A stretch of 64,000 nt of DNA from CAIMUS01 sp046347625 (GCA_046347625.1 JAXMFU010000005.1:558001-622000); one strand, 5' to 3'; positions 27,572-35,307 are shown, numbered from the stretch's first letter. The notes: generated from the sequence alone by a model not told the origin. Numbers and translations: made by a program.

Positions 27572-27676
27572 TTATACGATGCTGGACGGTTATGATGGGC
27601 AATGGTTTTATATTTTTACATTATACGACTATCACTTATCGTGCCGGCTAAGATGTGAGATCCGGCATTGAGCATT

Positions 27677-27973
27677 ATGCCTACGATCACGATGATGACT
27701 CTGGTGACTCAGGGCGATAGCCAGATTGCCACTGAACTCGACAACACGATCGTGATGATGAGTGTGGAACAGGGAAAATATTATGGTTTGGACAGTGTCG
27801 GTAGTCGCATCTGGAATTTGTTGGAGCAGCCACACCGGATTATGGAGGTGTGCGCTGTTATTCAGGATGAATTTGCCGTGGAACGTGAGACCTGCGAACA
27901 GGATGTGCTCGATTTTGTAAGCCACTTGGTGGCGGTCCACTTGCTTAAGGTGATTGATGAAGGCGTTGCGTAA
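27677..27973 (+). CDS. PqqD-like RiPP recognition element, lasso peptide B1 protein
   Basis: 98 aa from ATG 27677 (an upstream TTG is in frame). It is a stand-alone PqqD-like RRE: MMSVEQGKYYGLDSVGSRIW (about residues 33-52) is the typical core, followed by LLEQPHRIMEVCAVI and a C-terminal helix pair. In lasso pathways B1 binds the precursor leader through the YxxPxLxxxG motif and delivers it to the B2 peptidase. It overlaps the B2 gene by 17 bases from that gene's ATG, indicating coupling. A second PqqD-like gene lies 480 bases downstream. Confidence 0.85.
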   Translation: MPTITMMTLVTQGDSQIATELDNTIVMMSVEQGKYYGLDSVGSRIWNLLEQPHRIMEVCAVIQDEFAVERETCEQDVLDFVSHLVAVHLLKVIDEGVA

Positions 27974-28391
27974 ATTGCTCGATTTGCCCGGAGTCGATAT
28001 CGGTTTACTGCTGGAAGCGGCCTTGATGTTAGGGGTTGCCCGCTTGGCAATCGCCCTGATACCCTTTCGCCATCTCGCTCCCTGTCTCGGTGTCCGCCAA
28101 TCATCCACGCCCGCCGCACCGTTGTCGGAAGAGCATGCCCGGCTGGTAAAACGGATTGGCTGGGCAATCCGTGTGGCTGCCGGCCATCTACCTTGGAAAG
28201 CCGTTTGTCTCCCACAGGCCATGGCGGCTAAACTTATGCTACGACGACGGGGTTTTGCCAGTACGCTTTATCTCGGGGTTAGCCAGCAGGGTGCGGAATT
28301 CAAAGCGCATGCCTGGATCAGAACGGGCGATGTCATCGTGACGGGTTACCAGGATATACAACGATATACGGTAGTATCGTCGTTTGCCTGA
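27957..28391 (+). CDS. Lasso peptide B2 protein, transglutaminase-like leader peptidase
   Basis: 144 aa from ATG 27957. It matches the McjB C-terminal/B2 family: PWKAVCLPQAMAAKLMLRRR with the catalytic Cys at residue 84, then FKAHAWIRTGD with the catalytic His at 118. An Asp at 125 lies near, but alignment is needed to assign the third triad residue. The N-terminal half is helical with a conserved LDLPGVD start. It would cleave the leader two residues after the conserved Thr of the precursor. Split B1/B2 genes are usual in Firmicutes and Actinobacteria, whereas classical proteobacterial clusters have a fused B. Confidence 0.88.
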   Translation: MKALRKLLDLPGVDIGLLLEAALMLGVARLAIALIPFRHLAPCLGVRQSSTPAAPLSEEHARLVKRIGWAIRVAAGHLPWKAVCLPQAMAAKLMLRRRGFASTLYLGVSQQGAEFKAHAWIRTGDVIVTGYQDIQRYTVVSSFA

Positions 28392-28450
28392 AACACATAT
28401 ATTGAGTCGATTCCCCTGAATTATGCCGATGGTTTCGAGGCCGACGATAG

Positions 28451-28729
28451 ATGACCGAACTGACTTTCAATAAACTTTCGCTCTCTTCAAAAGTCTTATT
28501 TCAGGAAATCGATGGTGAAGCGGTGCTGCTGGATTTTGCGGGAGAACGTTATTACCGCTTGGATACGGTGGCAACTCGTATCTGGCAACTCCTCGAGCAA
28601 CACAGTGAGCTGGAAGCCATTGTCCAAATGCTGTGCGCCGAATTCGATGTGGATGAGGCGGTTCTGAGGCAGGATGTAGACAACTTTATAAATAGCCTGG
28701 CTGGGGCTGGTTTGATTCTCTTACTGTGA
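28451..28729 (+). CDS. Second PqqD-like RRE protein
   Basis: 92 aa. It shows the same core pattern as the first RRE: VLLDFAGERYYRLDTVATRIWQLLEQHSE (given here as a region at residues 26-54), then EAIVQMLCAEFDVDEAVLRQDV. It is a full-length paralogue, not a fragment. It lies 18 bases upstream of the cyclase gene, so it may present the leader to the cyclase or to the kinase rather than to B2. Most lasso clusters have one RRE, so its role is open. Confidence 0.82.
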   Translation: MTELTFNKLSLSSKVLFQEIDGEAVLLDFAGERYYRLDTVATRIWQLLEQHSELEAIVQMLCAEFDVDEAVLRQDVDNFINSLAGAGLILLL

Positions 28730-28747
28730 ACTGAATTTATCTAGATC

Positions 28748-30643
28748 ATGAGTGGTATTACGGGGATCTATCATCGGGATGGCCGGCCGGTCGCTCCAGA
28801 ACTACTGCGGCGCATGACCGAACTCATTGCCCATCGTGGACCCGATGGGACCGGTTACTGGATCGATGGCCCCTTAGGGATGAGCCAGCAGATGTGCCAT
28901 ACCACTCCGGAGTCACTGCATGAACGGCAGCCACTGGTCGATCCGGCTGGCAACCGCTGTCTGACTTTCGATGGTCGGATTGACAACCGCGAGGAGTTAC
29001 AGCGTGCGCTCGAACAAAAAGGTATAACACGGCGAGCCGATACCGATGCCGAACTGGTGCTGCAAGCCTATGCCTGTTGGAATGAGGATTGCCCGCAACG
29101 AATCATTGGTGATTTTGCCCTTGCCATCTGGGATGGTCCTGCTCGCAAGCTCTTTTGCGCCCGTGATATTCATGGGGCTAAACCGTTTTATTATTACCTG
29201 GATAAGCAGTCATTTTTCTGGGGGTCCGAACTACGACAGTTCGTTGCGGTCCCTACCATTGCCAAACGGCCAAACCCAGGAATGATTGGGGAATATCTTG
29301 TCAATCAGGTGACCAGTCTGGAGGAAACGCTGTATACCGATATCCTGCGTTTGCCCCCTGCCCATTGCCTGATAATCACGGCGGAACGGGTGCGTAAAGT
29401 GCGTTACTGGGATATCGATCCGGCCAGGGAAATCCGGTATTCGACCGACCGAGAGTATGCCGAGCACTTCCTGGAGCTTTTTCAGGAAGCCGTTCGCTGC
29501 CGCCTGCGCAGCCAGGCAAAGGTCGGAGCTTGTCTGAGTGGTGGCCTGGATTCCTCTTCGGTAGTCGGCATGGTGCAATCGCTATACCGTGCCGGCAGGG
29601 CTACCGACACGGGCTTCGAGACCTTTTCGCTGGTGTTTCCGGATCTACCCTGTGATGAGAGTCCTTATATTCAAGATGTGGTTGACAAATGGCAATTAAA
29701 ATATAATTATATTCAACCTTTGATACCGGATTATAATTACTACGTTCAACAGGTGCATAATTATTATGATATCCCCGATCCCCCTAATGGTACTATGGGA
29801 GTTCCTATGGAACAGTTATCCCAACAAAAAGGATTTCGGATACTTTTAACCGGATTAGGGGGAGATGAATGGTTTACAGGCAGCAATTACTGCTATTTAG
29901 ACCTATTATACCAGGGTAAATTTACAAGCTTTCTTCAACAGTTTTTTTCTTCTGGTTCGAATATAAAGTCGAAATTCTTGGTTTTAAAGCTTTTAATAAA
30001 ATCGATAGTACCTAAGCGCTTTAAAAAAATTATTCATAATTCGAAAAGAAGAAACTGTATTTATGAATGGATTAAAGCGGATTTTGCAAGAGACAGCTTT
30101 TTATTGGAGAGAACTGATACAGGATTATATCAAGAGCGTTTTAAAAGCTTTTCACAAGCCGATATTTACCGGATGCTTGTTTATGGTTGGCGTATTCATT
30201 CAATGGAAATCGAAGAACGGCGAGCCTCCTGGTCGAAAATTGAATACCGCTCTCCATTTAATGATCAGCGCCTTGTGGAATTCGCCTTTGCTTTACCTAA
30301 CGAGCAATATTGGCGTGCGAACAAAATTAAATTCATACTTCGCAATGCAATGCAGAAACTTCTGCCGGAAACTGTCCGGCAACGGACTTCCAAAGCGGAA
30401 TTTGCTCCTGTATTTATGCAAGCTATGACGACCCAAATCACTCAAAAGATTTTCAGCTCACCATCTTGCCTACTTAATAACTGTATCGACAGTGAGCGGG
30501 TTCGCTCGATGTATGAAGAAACTTATCGTTTATATGCCATGGGCAGGCAAAAATATATTTTCAATCTTTGGACCTTATGGAATATACTTGCTATTTACCT
30601 CTGGCTGAATACTCTTTTTCCGACCCACTCTCAATCCAAATGA
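28748..30643 (+). CDS. Lasso peptide cyclase, asparagine synthetase-like (C protein)
   Basis: 631 aa. N-terminal Ntn-amidotransferase-like domain (about 1-200) starting MSGITGIYHRDG: residue 2 is Ser where glutamine-dependent AsnB has catalytic Cys, so ammonia production is not expected. The synthetase domain has the ATP-pyrophosphatase loop SGGLDSS at residues 264-270 and LTGLGGDEWFTG near 370-380. Lasso cyclases activate an Asp/Glu side chain as AMP ester for attack by the core N-terminus. Local composition turns AT-rich from about 29690 to 30090. The stop codon is 10 bases from the precursor ATG. A generic asparagine synthetase is unlikely given B1, B2 and precursor. Confidence 0.88.
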   Translation: MSGITGIYHRDGRPVAPELLRRMTELIAHRGPDGTGYWIDGPLGMSQQMCHTTPESLHERQPLVDPAGNRCLTFDGRIDNREELQRALEQKGITRRADTDAELVLQAYACWNEDCPQRIIGDFALAIWDGPARKLFCARDIHGAKPFYYYLDKQSFFWGSELRQFVAVPTIAKRPNPGMIGEYLVNQVTSLEETLYTDILRLPPAHCLIITAERVRKVRYWDIDPAREIRYSTDREYAEHFLELFQEAVRCRLRSQAKVGACLSGGLDSSSVVGMVQSLYRAGRATDTGFETFSLVFPDLPCDESPYIQDVVDKWQLKYNYIQPLIPDYNYYVQQVHNYYDIPDPPNGTMGVPMEQLSQQKGFRILLTGLGGDEWFTGSNYCYLDLLYQGKFTSFLQQFFSSGSNIKSKFLVLKLLIKSIVPKRFKKIIHNSKRRNCIYEWIKADFARDSFLLERTDTGLYQERFKSFSQADIYRMLVYGWRIHSMEIEERRASWSKIEYRSPFNDQRLVEFAFALPNEQYWRANKIKFILRNAMQKLLPETVRQRTSKAEFAPVFMQAMTTQITQKIFSSPSCLLNNCIDSERVRSMYEETYRLYAMGRQKYIFNLWTLWNILAIYLWLNTLFPTHSQSK

Positions 30644-30653
30644 GGAAGCTACC

Positions 30654-30830
30654 ATGCATAAATTGATACCCGCAAAAGAAGCTTATACTCGACAGCTTCA
30701 ACCCCAGGGTAGGGTCTGTAAAAAACCATATTCATCGCCTCGGCTTATTGAATATGGTGACCTTGTAGAGCTGACCCTTTCAGGAGGAAGCAGGTCAATC
30801 GATGGGGCTGGAACCCAGCGCCGTGCTTAA
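30654..30830 (+). CDS. Lasso peptide precursor (A)
   Basis: 58 aa, found by reading the gap after the cyclase gene. Residues 26-41 read YSSPRLIEYGDLVELT, an exact fit to the lasso leader motif YxxPxLxxxGxxxxxT. Thr41 would be the conserved position -2, placing cleavage after Leu42. The predicted core is residues 43-58, SGGSRSIDGAGTQRRA: Ser at +1 and Asp at +8 could form an 8-residue macrolactam, leaving an 8-residue tail with Gln-Arg-Arg as likely plugs. A GAGGAA ribosome binding site at about 30642-30647 overlaps the cyclase stop codon, 6 bases before ATG. Its place after C and before K is unusual, since A often comes first. Alternative: core starting at Gly44 with a 7-residue ring. Confidence 0.88.
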   Translation: MHKLIPAKEAYTRQLQPQGRVCKKPYSSPRLIEYGDLVELTLSGGSRSIDGAGTQRRA

Positions 30831-30945
30831 TCTTTCATTCGGTGGCCCTGAGTACTATGTCCACGCAGTCGAAAAATAGATAATGACAGGCTGCCGATTA
30901 ACTTGCGGACAGTCGTTGGGCCACCTGTTTTTTCCCTGATTTATT

Positions 30946-31920
30946 ATGTATGAGATTTTCAAGTTTACTATAAAAAGCAATATCATTTTTCCCGAGATAT
31001 TGCCTGCTAAAGAAGAGCGGGAAGCAGATTTTATTTTTAATTATTGCAGTGATCGGCAAATAAAATATACCGATTATGAATGGTTTCATCAATACGAGAA
31101 TGCAAAATCCTGTTATCGTGTAGGCAGACGGGATTTTAGTTTCATTATCCATTTTCCCGAACTGGCGGATTTTATTTTATGTCCCGCTCTGGGCACGATA
31201 AATTGCTATAATCGATCCGCAGTTCCCCTGGAAACCATCAGGCATCTTTTTTTGGATCAGGTTTTTCCAATGGTCCTGAGCGAGAGGGGAAAAACGGTAT
31301 TACATGCCAGTGCAGTAGCGACTGCGGTCGGGGCGATTGTTTTTCTCGGCGAGTCCGGTCAGGGAAAATCGACACTCTGTGCTGCTTTCGGCCAACAGGG
31401 GTTCTCCATCCTGACCGATGATTGCCTGCTGCTGGAGCAGCAGGAAAACAGCTTGTTCGGCATTCCCAATTATGCCGGCTTACGGTTATGGCCCGACACC
31501 GTTGCCGAACTGTTTGACGATCGAGTCTCACTTTATCAGATGGCGCACTATTCGAGTAAAAAGCGTCTGGGAAAGAATAACAGCACCATCCAGTTTTACC
31601 GCGGACAGGCGCCGATAAAAGCTATTTACAGCTTAATATCTTCTGAGAAAGCGCCTGTTGCCGATTCTATTGCAATCGAGCCGCTCGGGCCGGCGGAATC
31701 GTTGATCGAGTTGGCTAAACACCGGTTCTGTTTAGGAATGGATGATATTGATAAGCTTAAAAAGGATTATAAGAGGCTGAGTTCGATCGTAAAGTCGTTA
31801 GGTGCTGTTTATCGTCTGGATTATCCCCGCGATCTGTCCCTGCTGCCCAGGATAGTGGCAACCGTTTTTGCGCATAGCGGCCCTGGAAGAGAGGCGGCTA
31901 CACTTCGATTCTCTCGGTAG
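30946..31920 (+). CDS. HPr kinase-like tailoring kinase of the lasso cluster (K)
   Basis: 324 aa. It has the HprK-type C-terminal fold: LHASAVATAVGAIVFLGES with P-loop GESGQGKST at residues 135-143, the LTDDCLLL segment and GIPNYAGLRLWPD. The N-terminal 110 residues are unlike HPr kinases and match the HprK-related kinases found with PqqD and asparagine synthetase-like proteins. Homologues in paeninodin-type clusters phosphorylate the C-terminal Ser of the precursor; this precursor ends in Ala, so the acceptor is uncertain (Ser43, 46, 48 or Thr54 of the precursor, or another substrate). It starts 115 bases after the precursor gene and overlaps the convergent ABC exporter gene by 23 bases. Confidence 0.8.
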   Translation: MYEIFKFTIKSNIIFPEILPAKEEREADFIFNYCSDRQIKYTDYEWFHQYENAKSCYRVGRRDFSFIIHFPELADFILCPALGTINCYNRSAVPLETIRHLFLDQVFPMVLSERGKTVLHASAVATAVGAIVFLGESGQGKSTLCAAFGQQGFSILTDDCLLLEQQENSLFGIPNYAGLRLWPDTVAELFDDRVSLYQMAHYSSKKRLGKNNSTIQFYRGQAPIKAIYSLISSEKAPVADSIAIEPLGPAESLIELAKHRFCLGMDDIDKLKKDYKRLSSIVKSLGAVYRLDYPRDLSLLPRIVATVFAHSGPGREAATLRFSR

Positions 31921-33739
31921 CCGCTCTAAGTAAAGCCTGGAAGCGTCCCGCCTGAAGCCGGCTCAGACTTTCCCAGTTGCCGGTTTCCGCCACCTTGCCG
32001 GCATCCATGACCGCGATCAGGTCGGCATGGCGCACGGTGGACAGGCGGTGCGCGATCAATACGATCGTCAGTTTGCCATGTAATTGCTCTATCGCCTGTT
32101 GAATGCGGCGCTCATGCTCGGTATCCAGGGCGCTGGTCGCTTCATCCAGCAGCAGCAGCGAGGGTTGGCGCAACAATGCCCGCGCCAGGGCAATCCGCTG
32201 ACGCTCGCCGCCGGACAGGCGGATGCCCCGCTCACCCACGATGGTATCGAGACCCTGCGGTAGACGGGTGACGAATTCGTCCGCCGCCGCCAGTTGCAGG
32301 ACTTCCCACAGGGCCTCATCGGCGGCATCCGGCCGACTCCAGAGCAGGTTGGCCCGCACCGTGTCATGTAACAGAAAACTTTCCTGAGGGACATAGGAAA
32401 CGACGCGCCGCCAGGCCGGGATACGATTCGCCGGGAGCGGTTCACCATCCACCAGAATCCGACCGGTATCGGGCAATAGCAGACCCATCAAAAGATCCGC
32501 CAGAGTGCTTTTACCGGCCCCGGAGGGACCTACCAGTGCGGTCGTCTGCCGGGCCGGAATACAGAGATCGACCCCGGCCAGGATATCGCTTCCGTCCTGC
32601 TTGTCATAACGAAAGTGGACGTTTTGCAGGCGGATTTCCTGATTCAGCAGCAATGGTTTTTCAGCTTGTGACGTGACCGGCTCCGCGGCGGCGCAACAGC
32701 GCGCTTCCAGGCGCATGAAGACGGCGAAAGCCGGCAACATGTGCACAAAATATTGATAATCCTGCTGTAACTGTGACAGGAGCGGCAGCAGTCTGGCGAA
32801 AATCAGGATCAATACCAGCAGTTCCGCCGCGGGTAGCTGCAGCACGGTCGTCGCCAGGTAGAGCAGGCCGCTGAGGGCGAAAGCGGCACCAACCTGGAAA
32901 ATCAGCCGTGCGGTAGCGTCGCTACGGGTAAAAGCCAGCAGTTGCAAGCGCAGGCCGGCAATCGCTTCGGTAAATGCCCGATAGTGTCGAGCTTCGACGC
33001 CATAGCTTTTGGCGAGTTTGATACCGTCAAGAAACTGAGAAACCGTCCCGAAGACCTGTCTTTCGGCCTCGGTCAGGCGGGCGCCCAGAGCGCGGGACCG
33101 CAACACCTGGGGCCAGAGCAGCAGTAACAGACAGGCCCCTGTTGCCAAGGCCAACCCCGCCATGACGGCGGATAAGTTAAAAGCGACCAGGATATGGACG
33201 GCGGCCATGAGGCCGGCCACGATGAGTTCCAAAAAAAAGTACGTTCCTTCGCCGATCCGATTGATATCGGAGGTAAGGACATGGGTGAAATCCGAATTGC
33301 GCCGGCTTACCAGAAACAGCCAGTTGGCGCGACAGATAGCGCTATAAAGGCGATTGCGCAGGTGATCGACAAAACCCAGTCGAATTTCCATCAGCAGAAT
33401 CGTCCGCCAGCGGACCAGTATAGCTCGACCGCTGACCAGCCCCACGTAGAGGCAGAGTACCACCGGTAAAGTCAGGCGCAGATCGAACCAGACGAAAGCT
33501 TGCCGGACCATATCGGTCGCTCCGCCGGTTATAGTATTTTCCTGGTTCGAACCGACCAATTGCAGCAGTGGCACCAGCAGCAGCAGACCAATACCCTCGG
33601 TTATACTCACCAATAGCAACAAGCCGAGCGCAAGGCCCAGCCGTAACGGCGCATAGCCGGCCAAAGCGGTGCTGTAACCATACAGCAGGCCATGATGGGA
33701 TACTTGCTCGGGAGGCGGTATGACACCGGCTTCACTCAT
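31898..33739 (-). CDS. ABC exporter, probable lasso peptide transporter (D)
   Basis: 613 aa half-transporter. Six membrane helices lie in residues about 30-340 (LRLGLALGLLLLVSITEGIG is the first) and the nucleotide-binding domain in about 375-613. Walker A GPSGAGKST is near 404-412, the Q-loop is in SYVPQESFLL, the signature LSGGERQR is near 508, and Walker B LLLLDEATSALD follows. There is no N-terminal C39 peptidase, as expected where B2 removes the leader. It probably exports the mature peptide and gives self-immunity. It is convergent with the kinase gene, with 23 bases shared. A lipid or polysaccharide exporter cannot be excluded. Confidence 0.82.
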   Translation of the reverse strand: MSEAGVIPPPEQVSHHGLLYGYSTALAGYAPLRLGLALGLLLLVSITEGIGLLLLVPLLQLVGSNQENTITGGATDMVRQAFVWFDLRLTLPVVLCLYVGLVSGRAILVRWRTILLMEIRLGFVDHLRNRLYSAICRANWLFLVSRRNSDFTHVLTSDINRIGEGTYFFLELIVAGLMAAVHILVAFNLSAVMAGLALATGACLLLLLWPQVLRSRALGARLTEAERQVFGTVSQFLDGIKLAKSYGVEARHYRAFTEAIAGLRLQLLAFTRSDATARLIFQVGAAFALSGLLYLATTVLQLPAAELLVLILIFARLLPLLSQLQQDYQYFVHMLPAFAVFMRLEARCCAAAEPVTSQAEKPLLLNQEIRLQNVHFRYDKQDGSDILAGVDLCIPARQTTALVGPSGAGKSTLADLLMGLLLPDTGRILVDGEPLPANRIPAWRRVVSYVPQESFLLHDTVRANLLWSRPDAADEALWEVLQLAAADEFVTRLPQGLDTIVGERGIRLSGGERQRIALARALLRQPSLLLLDEATSALDTEHERRIQQAIEQLHGKLTIVLIAHRLSTVRHADLIAVMDAGKVAETGNWESLSRLQAGRFQALLRAATERIEV

Positions 33740-33760
33740 AACTTATCTTACTGTCTTTAA

Positions 33761-33802
33761 CCTTTAGCCTTTAGCCTTTAACCTTTAATCTTCAACCTTT
33801 AG
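33761..33802. repeat. Heptanucleotide array, inverted relative to 27453-27501
   Basis: Six units of CCTTTAG/CCTTTAA, one degenerate (TCTTCAA), the reverse complement of CTAAAGG. A second short run is at 33913-33937. Together with the array at 27453-27571 these bracket the segment from B1 to the ABC exporter in inverted orientation. Confidence 0.85.
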
Positions 33803-33834
33803 AAACATGCACCCCCGGCGATGAAACTCGGCTC

Positions 33835-33913
33835 CCTGTCGGGTTACGACGCGCCCGTAACGTCTCCGCGAGTTGCCGGCTTGATAGCGCGCGCGTCTAA
33901 CCCGACCTACGGG
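33835..33913. repeat. Dispersed inverted-repeat element, copy 1
   Basis: Ends read CCTGTCGGGTTACGACGCGC and GTCTAACCCGACCTACGGG. Read as reverse complement it begins CCCGTAGGTCGG and ends GCGTCGTAACCCGACAGG, the same ends as copy 2 at 41091-41159. The interior differs. The arms around the TCGGGTTA/TAACCCGA core form a hairpin, so this is a REP- or MITE-like family. Confidence 0.7.
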
Positions 33914-33937
33914 CTTTAGCCTTTAGCCTTTAGCCTT
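33913..33937. repeat. Short heptanucleotide run
   Basis: About three and a half units of CTTTAGC directly abutting the dispersed element. It has the same motif and orientation as 33761-33802. It sits in the 374-base gap between the exporter and nucleotidyltransferase genes, which holds only repeats. Confidence 0.75.
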
Positions 33938-34008
33938 ATTTTATTGGGCGTAACCAGTCGAGCGCGCTATGGACCGTCAAGTGCTGACAATATCCCTTTA
34001 AAGCACCG

Positions 34009-34083
34009 GTAGGAGCGCGCCATGCTCGCGACCGCGCCGGCGTGCCGGCGCCGGCTCAAGTCGCGAGCATGGCGCGCTCCTAC
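34009..34083. repeat. Perfect 24-bp inverted repeat (REP-like hairpin)
   Basis: The arms 34009-34032 and 34060-34083 are exact reverse complements (24 bp, starting GTAGGAGCGCGCCATGCTCG), separated by 27 GC-rich bases that can themselves fold. The sequence resembles the GTAGGAGCGAGC-type REP at 17423-17497. It lies just downstream of the nucleotidyltransferase stop (read on the minus strand), where it could protect the transcript end, but there is no T-run. Confidence 0.85.
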
Positions 34084-34113
34084 ACCAGAGCGGACGACTG
34101 ATTACGCCCTATT

Positions 34114-35307
34114 TTATTGCCGATGCTTTTGCCGCTGGCGGAATAGCCAGATGAACGGCCGCAACAGGAAATACAGTGGAAATAATCGGTCCGGCAGCCG
34201 GATGACAGCATAATCTTCGGTACGCAAGCAAAAACAGTACAGGCTACGCCATTTATAGGCAAATTCGGGACGAAAGTTGAGACTATAGAAGAGATGCGCC
34301 AGTCGCCTCCCCACGGAGTCGTCCCATAAAGAACGGTCCCGAAACAGTGCCCGGTGTGGCCGCTCGATCAGGGTCGATACGATGCGTTCCTGTTGTGCCA
34401 GTGCGGTTATTACCGACGGTAGAGGGGTATCGAGCAGCTCATGGGCCAGCAACAGCCCTTGCGCCAGCAGGCGTGAGACCCCTAATTGCTTCGCTCTAGC
34501 AATGACGTGCTCCAGTCCTGTACGCTGAACCAATGCCAGCAGCTCGGGAATATCACATAACCATTTCAACCGGCACCACTCACTGGCTGCACCATGAACG
34601 CACAGATACAGCAGCAAATCTTCGCCGGGTAGAGTGGCCATGGTAACACCACCAATGAGCAGCGGTATTCGCTGTTGCCAGGCTTCCTCGAAGCTTAAGG
34701 GGAACAAAAAAGCATTCTGAGTCCACTGCCAGTGTAGTTCCACCTCAAAGCCGCGAGCATCGTGCCGGTAGATGGAGTGATGATCGATCTTGAAATTTGC
34801 CGCCGCCTGGAGCGGGCTGAGTTCGAAATGAGGATGCTGCCGGGTATAACCAGCATTTAGCAAAATACGTTCCGCTTCCCAAAAACGGGCGGGATCGACC
34901 AGCAAGTCCAGGTCGCCGCCCTGACGTAAAGCCAGATTGCCATAGGCCATGAGCGCCAGCACCGGTCCTTTGAGAGGCATGGCCCGGATGTCGGCCTGTT
35001 CCAGGAGCTGGACCAGACGCGCCAGTTCGGCGGTGCGTGCTAACATAGCCCAAGTGTTGGCCTCGGCCCGTTGGCGCAGGGCACTCTCCACCTCGGTGGG
35101 CAGAGTTAAGTTGGGTGCGGACTGCAAACTGTGCCAGACCAGTGGTGCCACCTGGTGCCGGTCCGCCAGTTGCAAGAATCGTTGCCAGTCCAGCGGCTGC
35201 CGGAGCAACGCACCAACGCGATCATAAGAAAAGGGAGGCAATGTCTTGTGTGCGCACAGTAACAGCAGACGCATTTCTGGTGTAAGGGTGTCTGGCCGAT
35301 GTGGCAT
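34114..35307 (-). CDS. Nucleotidyltransferase family protein (NTP_transf_5 type) of the lasso cluster (N)
   Basis: 397 aa. The polymerase-beta-like motif LPLKGPVLALMAYGNLALRQ is near residues 110-129, followed by GGDLDLLVD (about 129-137) with the metal-binding Asp pair. The remaining C-terminal part is helical and ends in a basic, aromatic tail. Proteins of this family occur with HprK-like kinases, PqqD-like proteins and lasso cyclases in kinase-containing RiPP clusters, where a role in modifying the precursor or its phosphate has been proposed but is not settled. It is transcribed in the same direction as the exporter gene, 374 bases upstream of it. Confidence 0.78.
   Translation of the reverse strand: MPHRPDTLTPEMRLLLLCAHKTLPPFSYDRVGALLRQPLDWQRFLQLADRHQVAPLVWHSLQSAPNLTLPTEVESALRQRAEANTWAMLARTAELARLVQLLEQADIRAMPLKGPVLALMAYGNLALRQGGDLDLLVDPARFWEAERILLNAGYTRQHPHFELSPLQAAANFKIDHHSIYRHDARGFEVELHWQWTQNAFLFPLSFEEAWQQRIPLLIGGVTMATLPGEDLLLYLCVHGAASEWCRLKWLCDIPELLALVQRTGLEHVIARAKQLGVSRLLAQGLLLAHELLDTPLPSVITALAQQERIVSTLIERPHRALFRDRSLWDDSVGRRLAHLFYSLNFRPEFAYKWRSLYCFCLRTEDYAVIRLPDRLFPLYFLLRPFIWLFRQRQKHRQ

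Noticed and set aside
27580..27672. A 30-codon frame (starts MLDGYDGQWFY) directly before the first RRE gene, considered as a lasso precursor.
   Set aside because: It has no YxxPxL leader motif, no Thr at -2 and no plausible core; it also runs out of the tandem repeats.
28748..30643. Calling the asparagine synthetase-like protein an amidotransferase of polysaccharide synthesis.
   Set aside because: The glutaminase Cys is missing and B1, B2, precursor and kinase genes adjoin it, so a lasso cyclase fits better.
30883..30939. An 18-codon frame between the precursor and the kinase gene, considered as a second precursor.
   Set aside because: Too short for leader plus core and without the leader motif.
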